Assembly (NCBI GenBank): GCA_022649135.1
Contig: JALCNP010000005.1
Span: 62,001 to 126,000, forward strand
DNA: 64,000 nucleotides
From: Bifidobacterium sp.
GTDB lineage: Bacteria; Actinomycetota; Actinomycetes; Actinomycetales; Bifidobacteriaceae
Direction: 5' to 3'
In this document: positions 24,142 to 32,371 of the stretch, piece by piece
Numbering within the stretch: position 1 is the stretch's first letter
Layout of the letters: every line of letters begins with the position of its first letter
Notes under the pieces: model-generated
Databases searched by the model: none
Told to the model about the DNA's origin: nothing
What the model saw: only the letters and a program-made list of their open reading frames with translations
Translations under genes and position numbers: made by a program

Positions 24142-25470
24142 ATGGGCAACCGCGACTACCGGCTGGTGTACGTGACGACGGGTCCGTTTCTTCTCACCAT
24201 TCCATCGTTCGTGATCGATTGCATGATCAAAGATCGTGTGGATGCGCTTCCGCGGGAAGTCATCAGCAGGTTGCTCAGCAGACATGTCCTTGTGGATTCC
24301 GATGAGCCTGAGGTAAAAGACGAACTTAAGCACATAGAGGATGCAAGCAAAGATAAATCGCACAGAATATTCGCACTCATGCCCACCTCACTGTGCAATA
24401 TGCATTGTTCGTACTGTGGGCAGGTAACATGTCCGCTGCACTTTGATGGTCGCGTTAGTGCGGGTGTGGATGCACGTGTTCTCGCGGCGATTGAAAACCC
24501 GAAGACACGCTATGTTGAAGTTCGTTGGTACGGCGGGGAGCCGATGATGGCGTATCATCGTATTCTTGCGTCATCGGGCCGGTACGTCTCGAGTGCCGAT
24601 AGACAGCACGTCAGGTACTGGTCGAGCATGTCTACCAATGGTTCTCTGATGACCGTTGACCGTCTGCAAGCTCTCTATGATGAGGCGCGTCTTCGAAATG
24701 TCACCGTGACAGTCGATGGTTACGGCGACTGCCATAATCGAAGCAGACTGATGCGAAGTGGCAGACCGACCTATGACTTCATCATGAACTTGCTGCAACG
24801 AATTGCAGGAAAACAGAGCGATTTCACCCAACTATTGGTCAACATCCGTATCAACATCACGGCGGCAAACGCCCCTTCGATATCTCAGCTTTTCGATGAC
24901 ATGTCCGCAAGAGGAATGAACGAAGACAATTTCAACATACAACTTATTCCGGTCTACGATTGGGGTCAGGATAACTCTGCAATGAAACTTAGCAAGGCGA
25001 CTCTTGACCGATTGATGCCACAATTGATACGACAGGCGCTCCACCTTGGTCTCCATACCGGCGTGTTTCCAAGTGCGAGAAGGGATGTTGCCTGCATCGC
25101 CGTCAACCAGCAAGCAGAACTGATCGACAGTCGCGGGAGCCTATACAGTTGTACCGAGTTTCCTCTGGTCAAACCCTACGAGGAGAACGACATACTGGCA
25201 AATGTCCTGAATCTGAATTCAGCAGCCTTGAGACCAATGGGACGCTATGACGGCTGGATCGGTCGATTGGAAGACGCCTCGGTCGCCTGTTCGCGATGCA
25301 CTTTCCTGCCAGTTTGCGGAGGGGCATGTCCCAAACGATGGCAAGAAAGTATTCATCCCTGTCCGCCCTTCACCAGGCAGCTTTCAGAAAGATTTAATAT
25401 TGCTGCGGAACAGTGGGGAATGACCTCAATAACAGACCCTAGCGATGATCAAAAATCACTAAAATCCTAG
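24142..25470 (+). CDS. Radical SAM/SPASM peptide maturase
   Basis: A 442-residue iron-sulfur enzyme expected to modify the upstream peptide. The radical SAM cluster motif is C85-x3-C89-x2-C92 (SLCNMHCSYCGQ), with the SAM-binding GGE at residues 131-133 (WYGGEPMMAY). The C-terminal SPASM region has Cys318, Cys337 and the pattern C383-x2-C386-x5-C392-x3-C396 with Cys407, enough for two auxiliary clusters. ATG 24142 has no good ribosome site. A TTG at 24088 with GAGAGGAGA before it is in the same frame and reads MSRYKRSRYTVLSPNQ, a natural N-terminus for this family, but an amber TAG at 24136 interrupts it. The catalytic part is intact; translation may restart at 24142, or the gene may be newly damaged. 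Confidence 0.82.
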   Translation: MGNRDYRLVYVTTGPFLLTIPSFVIDCMIKDRVDALPREVISRLLSRHVLVDSDEPEVKDELKHIEDASKDKSHRIFALMPTSLCNMHCSYCGQVTCPLHFDGRVSAGVDARVLAAIENPKTRYVEVRWYGGEPMMAYHRILASSGRYVSSADRQHVRYWSSMSTNGSLMTVDRLQALYDEARLRNVTVTVDGYGDCHNRSRLMRSGRPTYDFIMNLLQRIAGKQSDFTQLLVNIRINITAANAPSISQLFDDMSARGMNEDNFNIQLIPVYDWGQDNSAMKLSKATLDRLMPQLIRQALHLGLHTGVFPSARRDVACIAVNQQAELIDSRGSLYSCTEFPLVKPYEENDILANVLNLNSAALRPMGRYDGWIGRLEDASVACSRCTFLPVCGGACPKRWQESIHPCPPFTRQLSERFNIAAEQWGMTSITDPSDDQKSLKS

Positions 25471-25503
25471 ATTCCAACACTAACGAATCGTGAACGTGTC
25501 GCC

Positions 25504-25743
25504 ATGCCCGTGCGACGGATATACGCTTACGCTTACTCGCCGGCCGAGATTGATGCCCTTGACGGAGAGCCAACGGAACGGGAGCGAGATCTGAGATTCT
25601 GCAAGATCCGGACGATGAAGGAGTGCTACCTCAAGGCCATTGGCTCCGGGCTGAATGGCAGTGCGTCCGATCTGATGGGCAGCTTCTACGTCCTCGAATC
25701 GGATCTACCGTACGCGCAACCGCGTGACAACATCGACGTCTAG
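25504..25743 (+). pseudogene. 4'-phosphopantetheinyl transferase fragment
   Basis: A 79-codon frame matching the C-terminal part of Sfp-type PPTases: AYSPAEIDALDGEPTERERDL corresponds to the FSPAE...ALP..ER segment and MKECYLKAIGSGLNG to the KExYxKAxGxGL motif. The upstream half with the GxDxE Mg-binding motif is missing; only 33 bases separate it from the maturase stop. The Trp normally preceding the K-E pair is also absent. Too short to be an active enzyme. Confidence 0.6.
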
Positions 25744-25805
25744 GTGGCCCCCGGCCTTCCGATGAGAAGACAACCGAACCGACTGGGCCTCGACGAATAT
25801 CCCGC

Positions 25806-26081
25806 GAGCACGGCGGTGGCTCAGGTTCGGTTGGACGTATACCATTCGATGAAACGTTCTATCCCAACCAATCGTTGCCAGCGAGTGGTGACACGGATCC
25901 TAATAGTCCGGCGCTGGCAACGTATGATGCGGTCGAGGTCATCACCTACGACAGCTATATTTTTGCCAACGGATGCGCCTGGATCAGCTACATCGCGGCT
26001 TCCGGAGCCCGCAGGTACATCGCCGTCGGCCCGGATGATGGACGGGTCGACACCGTTGGGGGCACAGGATTCTTCAACTAG
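25806..26081 (+). pseudogene. Endolysin cell-wall-binding domain remnant
   Basis: A reading frame with a Gly/Ser linker (HGGGSGSVGR) and then VEVITYDSYIFANGCAWISY followed by GARRYIAVGPDDGRVDTV, ending at a stop at 26079. This resembles the SH3-like target-recognition domains at the C-terminus of phage lysins and zoocin-type hydrolases. There is no start codon of its own and no catalytic domain in front. It has the same orientation as the catalytic remnant at 21288-21880, of which it may be the displaced C-terminus. Confidence 0.65.
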
Positions 26082-26409
26082 GACAACCGCACACCGCTGG
26101 TGAAGACACCTAGCGGAACCCTAACCAGAAGGCATGCTAGGTTCACATCGAACAGCGTGAGAACACACCTGCGCCCTCACAGATGATCCGGTGTCGATGT
26201 TCTGACAGCAATCATATAGTAGGACACAGGTTTGTTCCTGCCGTCATCAAGAGCACTAACAGCATCCTTTGATCATTCAGAGGGTGTCAAGGTCTTCTAT
26301 CTGTATGGGCCCTGCGGGCACCGGCAAGACCACGGCTGTGAACTGGGCGTCTTTAGCTCCTGCTCGAGTCGGAGGACTTTCGTTCTGGCTTCGTCAAGCT
26401 CCCGCTTCA
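26082..26409. other. Non-coding decayed stretch
   Basis: No intact gene. A short plus-strand frame around 26300-26345 contains GPAGTGKTTAVNW, which looks like a Walker A motif with KVFYLYG in a neighbouring frame just upstream. It could be a scrap of an AAA-type ATPase, but nothing around it supports this. Confidence 0.4.
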
Positions 26410-26997
26410 CGATGGCGCGTGTGCGTTGTTGAGGCAGGAGCCGTGCGGCCACGTTCTCGACGATTTCACGTTCCCGTGTATCGTCTCCCGCGTTCCGATG
26501 CCGTGTGATGCTTCTCTTCGCGTCGCTGTGCCGCCCGTAGTGCATGGCAGGGTCGGGGCCAGATTATTGTCGTTCTTCCATTCGGTTATCTGCTCCGGTG
26601 TGATTTTCTCCAGTGGCTCGGTCCAGGACGGGGCTGCGCTGAGGTGGATGAGACATTCCCGCAGCTTTCGTTTGTAGCTTTCGGCGGGTCCGCCGCCGTA
26701 CTGTTTGCGCAAGTGCGTGTAATTCTGTTCGGCGTATCGCTTGAGGGCGGTTGATGCCGCGTGGAGACTGGCTTGGCGTTCCTTTCTCGCTCCCGCCACG
26801 GCGTCCATGTTCGTCGTTCCGCCCAATGGTCGCGCACGAGGATTTCCTCGTCGGCCAGCCAGCTTTGCACGTCGTTCTTGTACTTGAACTCGCGCTCGAC
26901 TCTTGCCTTACCGTCGGATTGTGTCGGGTCCGGGTACTGGACGCGCCCTCTGCCGTTTTTTCCGTCGGTGGATGGCGCCGAAGCTTCTTGGCGTCAT
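26410..26997 (-). pseudogene. Tyrosine recombinase (integrase) remnant
   Basis: The ATG at 26997 starts MTPRSFGAIHRR, the usual N-terminus of actinobacterial phage integrases. The frame breaks in an A6 run (26955-26960 region); the expected YPDPTQSDGKARVEREFKYK and NDVQSWLADEEILV continue in another frame, and a second shift near 26810 leads to the core-binding domain (YAEQNYTHLRKQYGG, then EPLEKITPEQITEWKNDNN). The catalytic domain with R-H-R-Y is not found further on. Position next to, and pointing away from, tRNA-Ala is typical for an element integrated at the tRNA 3' end. Confidence 0.65.
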
Positions 26998-27141
26998 ATG
27001 CTCATCGTCTCACGAATCCGACCGCCGTGTGTACCCCTGAATATGCCCATCTGGGGGGGCATTGCCATGCTGCATTATGCGTGTTATGGAGAAATGGCCA
27101 CGGACTGCCTTGGAGTGTCTGTATATCAACGTTTCTGGCAT

Positions 27142-27174
27142 AAAAAAGGGATTTCAAATTTCCTTGAAATCCCT
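27142..27174 (-). terminator. Rho-independent terminator of tRNA-Ala
   Basis: On the minus strand AGGGATTTCAA and TTGAAATCCCT form an 11-pair stem with a 6-base loop (27147-27174), followed by six T (complement of 27142-27147). It lies six bases past the tRNA 3' end. Confidence 0.85.
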
Positions 27175-27179
27175 ACCGG

Positions 27180-27252
27180 TGGAGCTGATGGTAATCGAAA
27201 CCACGACCTCTTCGATGCGAACGAAGCGCTCTACCAACTGAGCTACAGCCCC
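27180..27252 (-). tRNA. tRNA-Ala (anticodon CGC)
   Basis: A 73-base cloverleaf. Acceptor GGGGCTG pairs with CAGCTCC (one G-U); D arm GCTC-AGTTGGTA-GAGC; anticodon arm CTTCG-TTCGCAT-CGAAG with anticodon CGC; T arm GTGGT-TTCGATT-ACCAT; discriminator A. CCA is not encoded. Adjacent to the integrase remnant, so it may be the attachment site of the decayed element. Confidence 0.93.
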
Positions 27253-27671
27253 AAGTGGGTGTTGTCGCACATGCGTGTGACAACTCAAGACACTCTAGCG
27301 CACACTCTCGTCATGCGCAATTCGCGGCGATGCACGGTTTCTTTGAAACAGGCTCTGCGGTAACTTTGATGTCCGGGATTCCCGCTTATGTCGTATTTCG
27401 CAACAGTGCGTTCGTCGTCCATCTGGGGTAGCGCAGCCTTCCATCGGCGATGCCATAATTCGTTTTTGTGAGCGAACTCCCGGGGCAATTCTCTGCTCGC
27501 TTTCTTCTGTAGGGAATGATGCTTTGATCTTTGTTCTCGATTCCCCGGTAATGAAGCCACTGACGTTATTCCTCGATGACGGTGGCGAGAACATTTACTT
27601 GGTGTGGACTAATGTGCAAGAATAGTGAAGCACTGCGTGTGCAATAGAGGATTTAATCTGAAGGAACAGAG
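27253..27671. other. Intergenic region between tRNA-Ala and TetR gene
   Basis: About 420 bases. Just upstream of the tRNA lies an imperfect palindrome (27261-27284; GTTGTC-n-CAC with GTG-n-GACAAC). The rest has only broken frames and presumably holds the tRNA promoter (minus) and the TetR promoter (plus), neither of which I can place with confidence. Confidence 0.45.
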
Positions 27672-28328
27672 ATGGTCTATACGGGTGAGCGGCATAAGGT
27701 GCATCATCGTCCTGAGACGGATGCAAAGCGTGAGCAGATTCTTCAAATCGCCGCTTTAATGTTCGGAGAGAAAGGGACGAGCAATACAACGTTGCAGGAC
27801 ATTGCCGAAAGAGTGGGGATGACGCATGCGGGTGTTCTCCATTATTTTGGTAGTAAGAAAAGACTTCTGTTGGAGGTTTTGAAGTATCGCGACCGGGACG
27901 ATGTCGAGAGTCTCGAGGGGCAGCACATGCCTGGTGGGCTGGATGCGTTCAGACATTTGGTGAGAACCGCATATACGAACATGGATCGTCCGGGAATCGT
28001 CCAGACTTATCTCATACTTTCTTCCGAATCTGTTACCGAGGGGAACCCGGGGCGTGAGTATTTTTTCGGTCGGTACGCTGGGTTGCGGTCTGAACTTGTT
28101 GAAGCTCTCACCGAAGTATCCGTGGGGAAAGGAAATGTTCCCGGAAATGAGGAAAGGGAACGCATCGATGATGCGGTAACATGCATTGTTGCTGCTATGG
28201 ATGGCTTGCAGCTCCAGTGGCTGTTAGATCCGGACAGCGTGAATTTGGGACGCGCCACGAAGTTTGTTGTTGATGTCGCGGTGACGGCGATCGTGCATCC
28301 GCAGGAAAGCGTCTTGGATGGTGAATAG
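27672..28328 (+). CDS. TetR-family transcriptional regulator
   Basis: A 218-residue regulator with an N-terminal TetR helix-turn-helix (REQILQIAALMFGEKGTSNT, TLQDIAERVGMTHAGVLHYF) and a helical ligand domain. The C-terminal signature MDGLQLQWLLD is shared with the second TetR protein at 56976-57806 (MDGLQLRWLAD), so the two belong to the same subgroup. It precedes an Opp-type importer whose promoter carries a perfect palindrome, making it the likely repressor. GAAGGAACAG precedes the start. Confidence 0.88.
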   Translation: MVYTGERHKVHHRPETDAKREQILQIAALMFGEKGTSNTTLQDIAERVGMTHAGVLHYFGSKKRLLLEVLKYRDRDDVESLEGQHMPGGLDAFRHLVRTAYTNMDRPGIVQTYLILSSESVTEGNPGREYFFGRYAGLRSELVEALTEVSVGKGNVPGNEERERIDDAVTCIVAAMDGLQLQWLLDPDSVNLGRATKFVVDVAVTAIVHPQESVLDGE

Positions 28329-28395
28329 ATCCACGCTTTGATGGACGGGAGTTCTTGCAGACGAACAGACTTCACTTTGGGTGGCGTATTGGAAT

Positions 28396-28424
28396 TTGAC
28401 TTCTTACTTTCAAGTAAGTAATCT
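28396..28424 (+). promoter_or_regulatory. Promoter of the Opp-type importer with embedded operator
   Basis: TTGACT (28396-28401) and TAATCT (28419-28424) are 17 bases apart. The spacer is almost filled by the palindrome CTTACTT-TC-AAGTAAG (28403-28418), an ideal place for repression by the TetR protein encoded upstream. Confidence 0.6.
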
Positions 28425-28557
28425 TTTTTCTGTAAGCAGGAAGCGTTCTAGAACAACGGCTTTTGCGCTGGATTTGTGCGACGTAGCGCAGACCTCGAAG
28501 CTTAGCCGTTCCTATCAATATTCCTGATTCGTCATACAAAGAAGTAAGGGTCGGAAA

Positions 28558-30213
28558 ATGAAATGGAAAATTAAGGGCATTGGCGCCGTCGCCGCAGCAG
28601 CGTCCATGATCTTGGCTATGGCTGCTTGTGGAGGATCGGGGGCAACCGGAAGCGCCTCTCGCCCGCTCACCTTCGGAAAACCGGATGGTCCACAAACCAA
28701 CAATTCAAATCCTTTCCTCGGCACGTCGGCCGCGAGTGTTCAGGGCTATAGGTATGCAATTTATGAAACTCTTGTTCAGATCAACGATGTCAAGCCGACG
28801 CAAAAACCCGTTCCATGGCTTGCGACGCAATGGCAATGGAACTCTGACTATACCTCTGTTTCGTTCACTATCCGCAAGGGTGTGAAGTGGAGTGATGGCA
28901 AGCCGTTGACGGCAGCGGATGTCGCCTTTACTTTTAACTTGGTGAAGGATAATCCTGCGTTGAATACGGGATCCATCCCGTTCAAAAATGTCAGCACTTC
29001 GGGCGATACCGTTACCGTTACTTTTACCCAGAATCAGTATGTTCACATGAGCTCTTTGTATCAGCAGTTTATCGTGCCTGAGCATATATGGAAGACGGCT
29101 GGAGATCCTTCAAAGTTCCTTGACAAGAATCCTGTCGGCACAGGACCTTATGTATTAAAGACCTGGTCGACGCAGGGTGTCACTTTAACCGCCAATTCCC
29201 AGTACTGGGGAGGGGCGCTCAAGGTGCCGACAATCCGGTATATCGAATATAATGACAATACCGCCTTGACAAGTGCAATGACAGCCGGAGAGGTGGATCA
29301 TGGATTCGTATATATTGCCAATTACAAATCGGCATGGCTTGCGAAAAACTCGAAGAACGTTGCTTGGTACCCTTCGACATTAGGCAACACCACATTGTTC
29401 CTCAACAATGCGAAAGGTGCTTTTTCTGATTTGGCCTTTCGGCAAGCCGCATCAATGGTGATAGACCGTTCTGCGCTTTCGAAACAGGGAACGACGGGCG
29501 CGTCCAGTCCCATCACGTCTGTCACCGGGCTGCCTTCTTCGGGTGCAAGTTTCATCGGTAAGAAATATAAGGGGAAAGACTTTAAAGTCGATGCCTCTGG
29601 CGCCAAGGAAATACTGACTAAGGCGGGATATACCGGCGTAGGAACAAACAACGGACTGAAAACCCCCAAGGGACAGCTTGTTACGATAGATCTCACCGAT
29701 CCCTCCGGATGGTCTGACTACGACACTGAGCTGCAGCTTATCGGATCGCAGCTCCAATCGCTTGGTGCGAAAGTCACCGTTCAGAATCCCTCTTACGATA
29801 CATGGAATGAGCAAATAGCGAAGGGAGATTTTGATGCTGCCCTTCATTGGACCGATTCCGGCTTTACTCCCTATAACATTTATCTCGATACCATGGGAGA
29901 CACTTTCTATAAGCCGATTGGTACGGATGCAAACTACAATTTCGGACGGTTCCAGTCTCCGGAGGCGAGCGCGGCATTGAAAGACTATGCCTCAGCCACC
30001 ACGGATGCGCAGCGTGCGAAGGATCTGGATATCATTCAGACGATCTATGTCGATCAAGTGCCGGTCATACCTGTGCTTGAGGTGCCCGTGTGGGGCAACT
30101 ATACAAACAGGAATTACACAGGTTGGCCTTCCGCTGCCAATCCCTATGCCAATATCAACATGACGACGCCTGCTGAAACGTTGGTTCTCACGAAGCTGAA
30201 GCCCGCAAAGTAG
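28558..30213 (+). CDS. ABC transporter substrate-binding lipoprotein (family 5, Opp/Dpp type)
   Basis: A 551-residue binding protein. Signal peptide with lipobox LAMAAC, lipid Cys24. Family-5 signatures include [23 protein letters not shown] and the [10 protein letters not shown] segment. These proteins bind peptides or, in bifidobacteria and other gut and soil bacteria, oligosaccharides. The nearby GH36 gene and the TetR subgroup shared with the glycan locus point to an oligosaccharide (inference), but peptide uptake is not excluded. A strong hairpin follows the gene. Confidence 0.9.
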   Translation: MKWKIKGIGAVAAAASMILAMAACGGSGATGSASRPLTFGKPDGPQTNNSNPFLGTSAASVQGYRYAIYETLVQINDVKPTQKPVPWLATQWQWNSDYTSVSFTIRKGVKWSDGKPLTAADVAFTFNLVKDNPALNTGSIPFKNVSTSGDTVTVTFTQNQYVHMSSLYQQFIVPEHIWKTAGDPSKFLDKNPVGTGPYVLKTWSTQGVTLTANSQYWGGALKVPTIRYIEYNDNTALTSAMTAGEVDHGFVYIANYKSAWLAKNSKNVAWYPSTLGNTTLFLNNAKGAFSDLAFRQAASMVIDRSALSKQGTTGASSPITSVTGLPSSGASFIGKKYKGKDFKVDASGAKEILTKAGYTGVGTNNGLKTPKGQLVTIDLTDPSGWSDYDTELQLIGSQLQSLGAKVTVQNPSYDTWNEQIAKGDFDAALHWTDSGFTPYNIYLDTMGDTFYKPIGTDANYNFGRFQSPEASAALKDYASATTDAQRAKDLDIIQTIYVDQVPVIPVLEVPVWGNYTNRNYTGWPSAANPYANINMTTPAETLVLTKLKPAK

Positions 30214-30232
30214 CCAGAGGCATTATTTGTTC

Positions 30233-30263
30233 GCGCGTACCAATCGACAATATTGGTACGCGC
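30233..30263 (+). promoter_or_regulatory. Strong intercistronic hairpin
   Basis: Perfect 12-base arms GCGCGTACCAAT (30233-30244) and ATTGGTACGCGC (30252-30263) with a 7-base loop, between the binding-protein stop and the ribosome site of the next gene. No T run follows, so an mRNA 3'-end stabiliser or partial attenuator is more likely than a full terminator. Confidence 0.6.
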
Positions 30264-30283
30264 CTATCTCAAAGGAGGTAGCC

Positions 30284-31393
30284 GTGTCCGAATTTCAAAG
30301 AGCAGCATTAGAATCAGCGGGAAGGGATCCGATACTGAGCGCGACTCATGTGACGAAACATTATCCGGTGTCGGGGTTAAGGCACAAAGCCGTGGTTCAT
30401 GCCGCCGACGATGTGAGCCTGAGTCTGTATCCTGGCCAGGTTGTCGCTCTGGTGGGAGAATCGGGATCTGGGAAATCAACCATAGCAAAGCTGCTTGCAG
30501 AACTTGAGCCGATAACATCGGGGTCCATCAAGCTTGAAGGCAAAGAAGTTAAAGTGTCTTCCGGTCATCATTTTCGTTGGTATACCAGTCAAGTTCAGAT
30601 GATCTTTCAGGATCCTTTCGGATCCCTGAACTCCATACATACGGTGTCCTACATTCTTGGCAGGGCGCTACAGATACATAAGAAGAACCTTCATGGTGCC
30701 CAACTTGATGCTGCCATCAGAGACCTTCTTACACGGGTGAACCTTACGCCGGCGGAACGCTACATTGGTAAATTCCCCCATGAGTTGTCTGGCGGGCAGC
30801 GGCAGCGAGTGTCCATTGCACGAGCTTTGGCTGCGGACCCCAAGGTGTTGCTGGCCGATGAACCAATATCCATGCTTGATGTGTCCATACGATTGGGGAT
30901 CCTCAACCTCCTCAAGGAGCTGCGAGACAAGGACGGCATCGCCATTCTCTACATAACTCATGATGTGGCATCGGCACGATATTTTGCGGACGAGACCCTG
31001 GTGATGTATGCCGGAAGAATCGTGGAACGGGGAGATTCCGAAGCAGTTACGCAGCATCCCGCTCATCCCTATACGGCGCTTCTAGTAGGGGCTGCCCCCG
31101 ATCCTGATCAACTCGCGGCTGTTTCGTATGCCGCTCGCGGGGAGGCTCCCAGTCTCATAAACCCTCCTTCGGGATGCAGATTCCGGACCCGGTGCCCGTT
31201 TGCCAATGAACTATGCGCCCGAGAGATCCCTCCCGTTTCAACGACATCATACGGACAGGAAGTTGCCTGTTGGCTCTACACCAACGAGCCCGGGGCACCG
31301 TTGAGCCCGGGTGCCAACCTCATTGCTCGGATGAGCAGACCGGGAACTGAGGATGAGAACCCGTCAGGACACAATGAGCAGGTGGCACAATGA
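30284..31393 (+). CDS. Oligopeptide/oligosaccharide ABC transporter ATP-binding protein (OppF/DppF-like)
   Basis: A 369-residue ATPase. Walker [11 protein letters not shown]-loop FQDPFGSLN, signature LSGGQRQRV, Walker B VLLADEP and the H-loop YITHD are all present. The C-terminal extension with [16 protein letters not shown] is the oligopeptide/dipeptide transporter C-terminal domain. The GTG at 30284 is chosen for the consensus AAAGGAGG at 30271-30278; an upstream in-frame start at 30227 would run through the hairpin. The stop overlaps the start of the next permease (ATGA). Confidence 0.9.
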   Translation: MSEFQRAALESAGRDPILSATHVTKHYPVSGLRHKAVVHAADDVSLSLYPGQVVALVGESGSGKSTIAKLLAELEPITSGSIKLEGKEVKVSSGHHFRWYTSQVQMIFQDPFGSLNSIHTVSYILGRALQIHKKNLHGAQLDAAIRDLLTRVNLTPAERYIGKFPHELSGGQRQRVSIARALAADPKVLLADEPISMLDVSIRLGILNLLKELRDKDGIAILYITHDVASARYFADETLVMYAGRIVERGDSEAVTQHPAHPYTALLVGAAPDPDQLAAVSYAARGEAPSLINPPSGCRFRTRCPFANELCAREIPPVSTTSYGQEVACWLYTNEPGAPLSPGANLIARMSRPGTEDENPSGHNEQVAQ

Positions 31394-32370
31394 AATTCTT
31401 TATACGACGTGCAATTTTTTATATCGTCACAGCGTGGGCCGCGATTACGCTGAATTTCTTTATTCCGCGTATGCTGCCCGGGGATCCCGTGCAGTCGTTG
31501 CTGTCGCGGTATCAGGGGAATATCGACGTCAACGCGGTGAAATCTTTACGGGTACTTTTTGGTTTAGATAACCAAAAGCCTTTATGGCGGCAGTACATCG
31601 AATATTTTGGAAGACTTTTTCACGGTGATCTAGGCATCTCTCTTCAATCTTTCCCGACGCCGGTAACTGAAATAATCGGACAATCGCTGCCGTGGACAAT
31701 CGGTCTGGTCGGGTTGGCCACGATTATCGCGTTCGTGCTGGGTACGTTGCTCGGTATCGTTCTCGGATGGCATCGTGGAACGAAATGGGACGCCCTTATT
31801 CCCATCACCACGTTCTTCTCCTCCGTCCCCTATTTTTGGATTGCTTTGATAGCAATCGCGATTTTCGGGGCAAAGCTCGGATGGTTTCCGCTGTCCGGTT
31901 CGTATTCTCCTGACGTGACACCCGGATTAAACTGGGCGTTTGTTTCTTCGGTGTGCTATTACGGTTTTCTTCCTGCACTGACGATTGTTATTTCCTCCAT
32001 TGCAGGGTGGATTCTGGGCATGCGCAATATGATCGTTACCGTTTCCTCCGAAGATTATGTAACCGTGGCGCAGGCGAAAGGGCTTCCCGAATCGAATGTC
32101 ATGTTTCATTACGCTGCCCGGAACGCGATTCTTCCGCAGATTTCCGGCTTTGCGCTTTCCCTGGGTTTTGTGGTTTCCGGAACGCTTGTCATGGAGCAGG
32201 TGTTCTCGTATCAGGGTATAGGATACCGGTTGCTTCAGGCGACGAGCAATAACGATTATCCGCTGATGCAGGGCATCTTCCTCATTATTACTTTTTCCGT
32301 GCTTATTGCGAACATATTCGCCGACATTATCTATACGGTGCTTGATCCACGCACCAGAAAGGAGGCTTAG
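31390..32370 (+). CDS. ABC transporter permease (OppB/DppB-like)
   Basis: A 326-residue permease with an N-terminal helix ([26 protein letters not shown]), the typical DppB start, and five further helices. EAA-like loop [27 protein letters not shown]. Overlaps the ATPase stop by four bases and is followed by OppC one base after its stop. Confidence 0.9.
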   Translation: MKFFIRRAIFYIVTAWAAITLNFFIPRMLPGDPVQSLLSRYQGNIDVNAVKSLRVLFGLDNQKPLWRQYIEYFGRLFHGDLGISLQSFPTPVTEIIGQSLPWTIGLVGLATIIAFVLGTLLGIVLGWHRGTKWDALIPITTFFSSVPYFWIALIAIAIFGAKLGWFPLSGSYSPDVTPGLNWAFVSSVCYYGFLPALTIVISSIAGWILGMRNMIVTVSSEDYVTVAQAKGLPESNVMFHYAARNAILPQISGFALSLGFVVSGTLVMEQVFSYQGIGYRLLQATSNNDYPLMQGIFLIITFSVLIANIFADIIYTVLDPRTRKEA

Positions 32371-32371
32371 G

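Noticed and set aside
27295-27594. A 99-codon minus-strand frame next to tRNA-Ala
   Set aside because: No motif or ribosome site; it covers the region where the tRNA promoter should lie.
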